A DNA stretch of 5,342 bases, from the NCBI GenBank assembly GCA_947452325.1, contig CANGCZ010000125.1:1-5342 (forward strand), read 5' to 3'. Of this stretch, positions 4,547-5,342 are shown piece after piece. Below the pieces are notes generated by a model. That model did no database searches. It was not told the origin of the DNA and was given only the letters and a program-made list of their open reading frames with translations. The position numbers were made by a program, and so were the translations under genes. This DNA is from Comamonadaceae bacterium (GTDB taxonomy: Bacteria; Pseudomonadota; Gammaproteobacteria; Burkholderiales; Burkholderiaceae_C). The stretch's first letter is position 1, and each line of letters begins with the position of its first letter.

Positions 4547-5342
4547 TCAAGTCTTGTCCAACGCCTGCTCAATATCCCAAATGATGTCGTCCAGCGTCTC
4601 CAGCCCCACACTCAAGCGAATCAAATCAGGCGGCACGCCTGCAGCGATTTGTTGTTCTTCAGACAACTGTCTGTGAGTGGTGGACGCAGGGTGGATCACC
4701 AGGCTCTTGGCGTCGCCGATATTGGCCAAGTGGGATAAAAACTGTACGTTCTCAATGAACGTTTGACCCGCAGCTGCGCCGCCTTTCACACCAAACGTCA
4801 ACACCGCGCCCGCTCCGCGAGGCAAGTATTTTTTCGCCAGTTCATGGTCCGGATGATCCACCAAGCCCGGGTAGTTCACCCAGGCCACTTTGGGGTGTTT
4901 TTGCAGATGTTTGGCCACCGACAGCGCATTGCTGCAATGCCTATCCATGCGCAAAGACAAAGTCTCCACCCCTTGCAATAGCAAAAACGCATTGAAGGGG
5001 GAGAGCACCGGACCGAAAGTGCGCATGCCTTCCATGCGGCATTTCATGGTGAAGCCAAAGTCGCCAAAGGTCTCATAAAAACGCACACCGTGGTAGCCGG
5101 GAGAGGGCTCGGTCATGCTGGGGAAACGGCCATTGTCCCAAGGGAATTTGCCCGATTCAATGATGACGCCGCCCATGGTGGTGCCGTGCCCGCCGATGAA
5201 TTTGGTCGCCGAATGTATGCTGATGGCTGTGCCCCATTTGAACGGCTGGCACAAATAAGGGCTGGCAAAAGTGTTGTCGATAAACAAGGGCACACCGGCG
5301 TGGTTACCGATCGCAGCGACAGCTTCTATACCCAGCACATTC
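4547..5342 (-). CDS. metY: O-acetylhomoserine sulfhydrylase (MetY), N-terminus cut by window
   Basis: About 264 C-terminal residues of a PLP enzyme of the Cys/Met-metabolism family. It makes homocysteine from O-acetylhomoserine and sulfide (direct sulfhydrylation) in methionine synthesis, in the cytoplasm. Counting from the Val codon at 5338-5336: D21 in FIDNTFA pairs with the PLP ring nitrogen, K46 in HSATKFIGG is the Schiff-base lysine, and R241 in IRLSVGLE binds the substrate carboxylate. The long insert with FPSMTEPSPGYHG and MRTFGP separates the roughly 430-residue MetY group from shorter MetB/MetC/MetZ enzymes, so roughly 160-170 residues are missing. The frame is open to the window edge and an AAT (Asn) codon precedes the GTG at 5338, giving the family string NVLGIEAVA; that GTG is therefore not the start. 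It ends ALDKT, convergent with lpxO, 193 nt apart. No catalytic residue is missing in the visible part. Confidence 0.93.
   Translation of the reverse strand, partial: NVLGIEAVAAIGNHAGVPLFIDNTFASPYLCQPFKWGTAISIHSATKFIGGHGTTMGGVIIESGKFPWDNGRFPSMTEPSPGYHGVRFYETFGDFGFTMKCRMEGMRTFGPVLSPFNAFLLLQGVETLSLRMDRHCSNALSVAKHLQKHPKVAWVNYPGLVDHPDHELAKKYLPRGAGAVLTFGVKGGAAAGQTFIENVQFLSHLANIGDAKSLVIHPASTTHRQLSEEQQIAAGVPPDLIRLSVGLETLDDIIWDIEQALDKT

Noticed and set aside
5336..5338. GTG at 5338 as start of a short MetY-like protein
   Set aside because: The frame continues upstream with an Asn codon that completes the family string NVLGIEAVA, so the gene is simply cut by the window edge.
1..5342. Undescribed defence, mobile or RNA-based system
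   Set aside because: All five genes belong to known metabolic, transport or envelope families. No transposase, integrase, nuclease, reverse transcriptase, structured RNA or array is visible.

Overview
The window looks like part of a chromosome from a Betaproteobacterium, most likely Burkholderiales/Comamonadaceae. I base this on protein style (a Burkholderiales-type solute-binding protein, an aldolase/dehydrogenase pair, a LpxO-type hydroxylase and a MetY-type sulfhydrylase), roughly even base composition, and FNR/Anr-like and sigma70-like signals. The genus is not determinable by eye. Five protein genes are supported. Two of them, at the left and right edges, are cut by the window.

Left half (1-3182, minus strand): a catabolic cluster read right to left. 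First comes an HpcH/HpaI-family class II aldolase (3182->2412). Two bases later comes a D-isomer-specific 2-hydroxyacid dehydrogenase (2409->1429). After a 121-nt gap comes a periplasmic ABC-transporter solute-binding protein (1307->beyond base 1). This last gene starts with GTG, has a clear signal peptide and runs off the window, so a plain ATG-to-stop search misses it. The gap holds a hairpin followed by a T-run, an overlapping promoter-like pair and an unused strong Shine-Dalgarno sequence, so the transport gene may be expressed differently from the two enzymes. Together the genes suggest uptake and aldol cleavage of a small hydroxy- or keto-acid (probably sugar-acid-derived). The actual substrate cannot be read from the sequence.

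Centre (3183-3453): a 271-nt divergent intergenic region. Toward the aldolase it contains a sigma70-like promoter and an 18-bp palindrome in the leader. Toward the right-hand gene it contains a perfect FNR/Anr box, spaced exactly as in class II FNR-activated promoters from an extended -10 element.

Right half: lpxO (3454-4353, plus), a membrane-anchored Fe(II)/2-oxoglutarate oxygenase of the lipid A 2-hydroxylase family. A 193-nt convergent intergenic region follows, carrying two copies of a 26-bp direct repeat (the first overlaps the lpxO stop codon) and a long T7/A7 inverted repeat. Last is the C-terminal part of metY (5342->4547, minus), O-acetylhomoserine sulfhydrylase of methionine synthesis.

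No RNA gene, CRISPR array, insertion sequence or defence-type system is visible. The most interesting point is the apparent oxygen-responsive control of an oxygen-consuming lipid A modifying enzyme.
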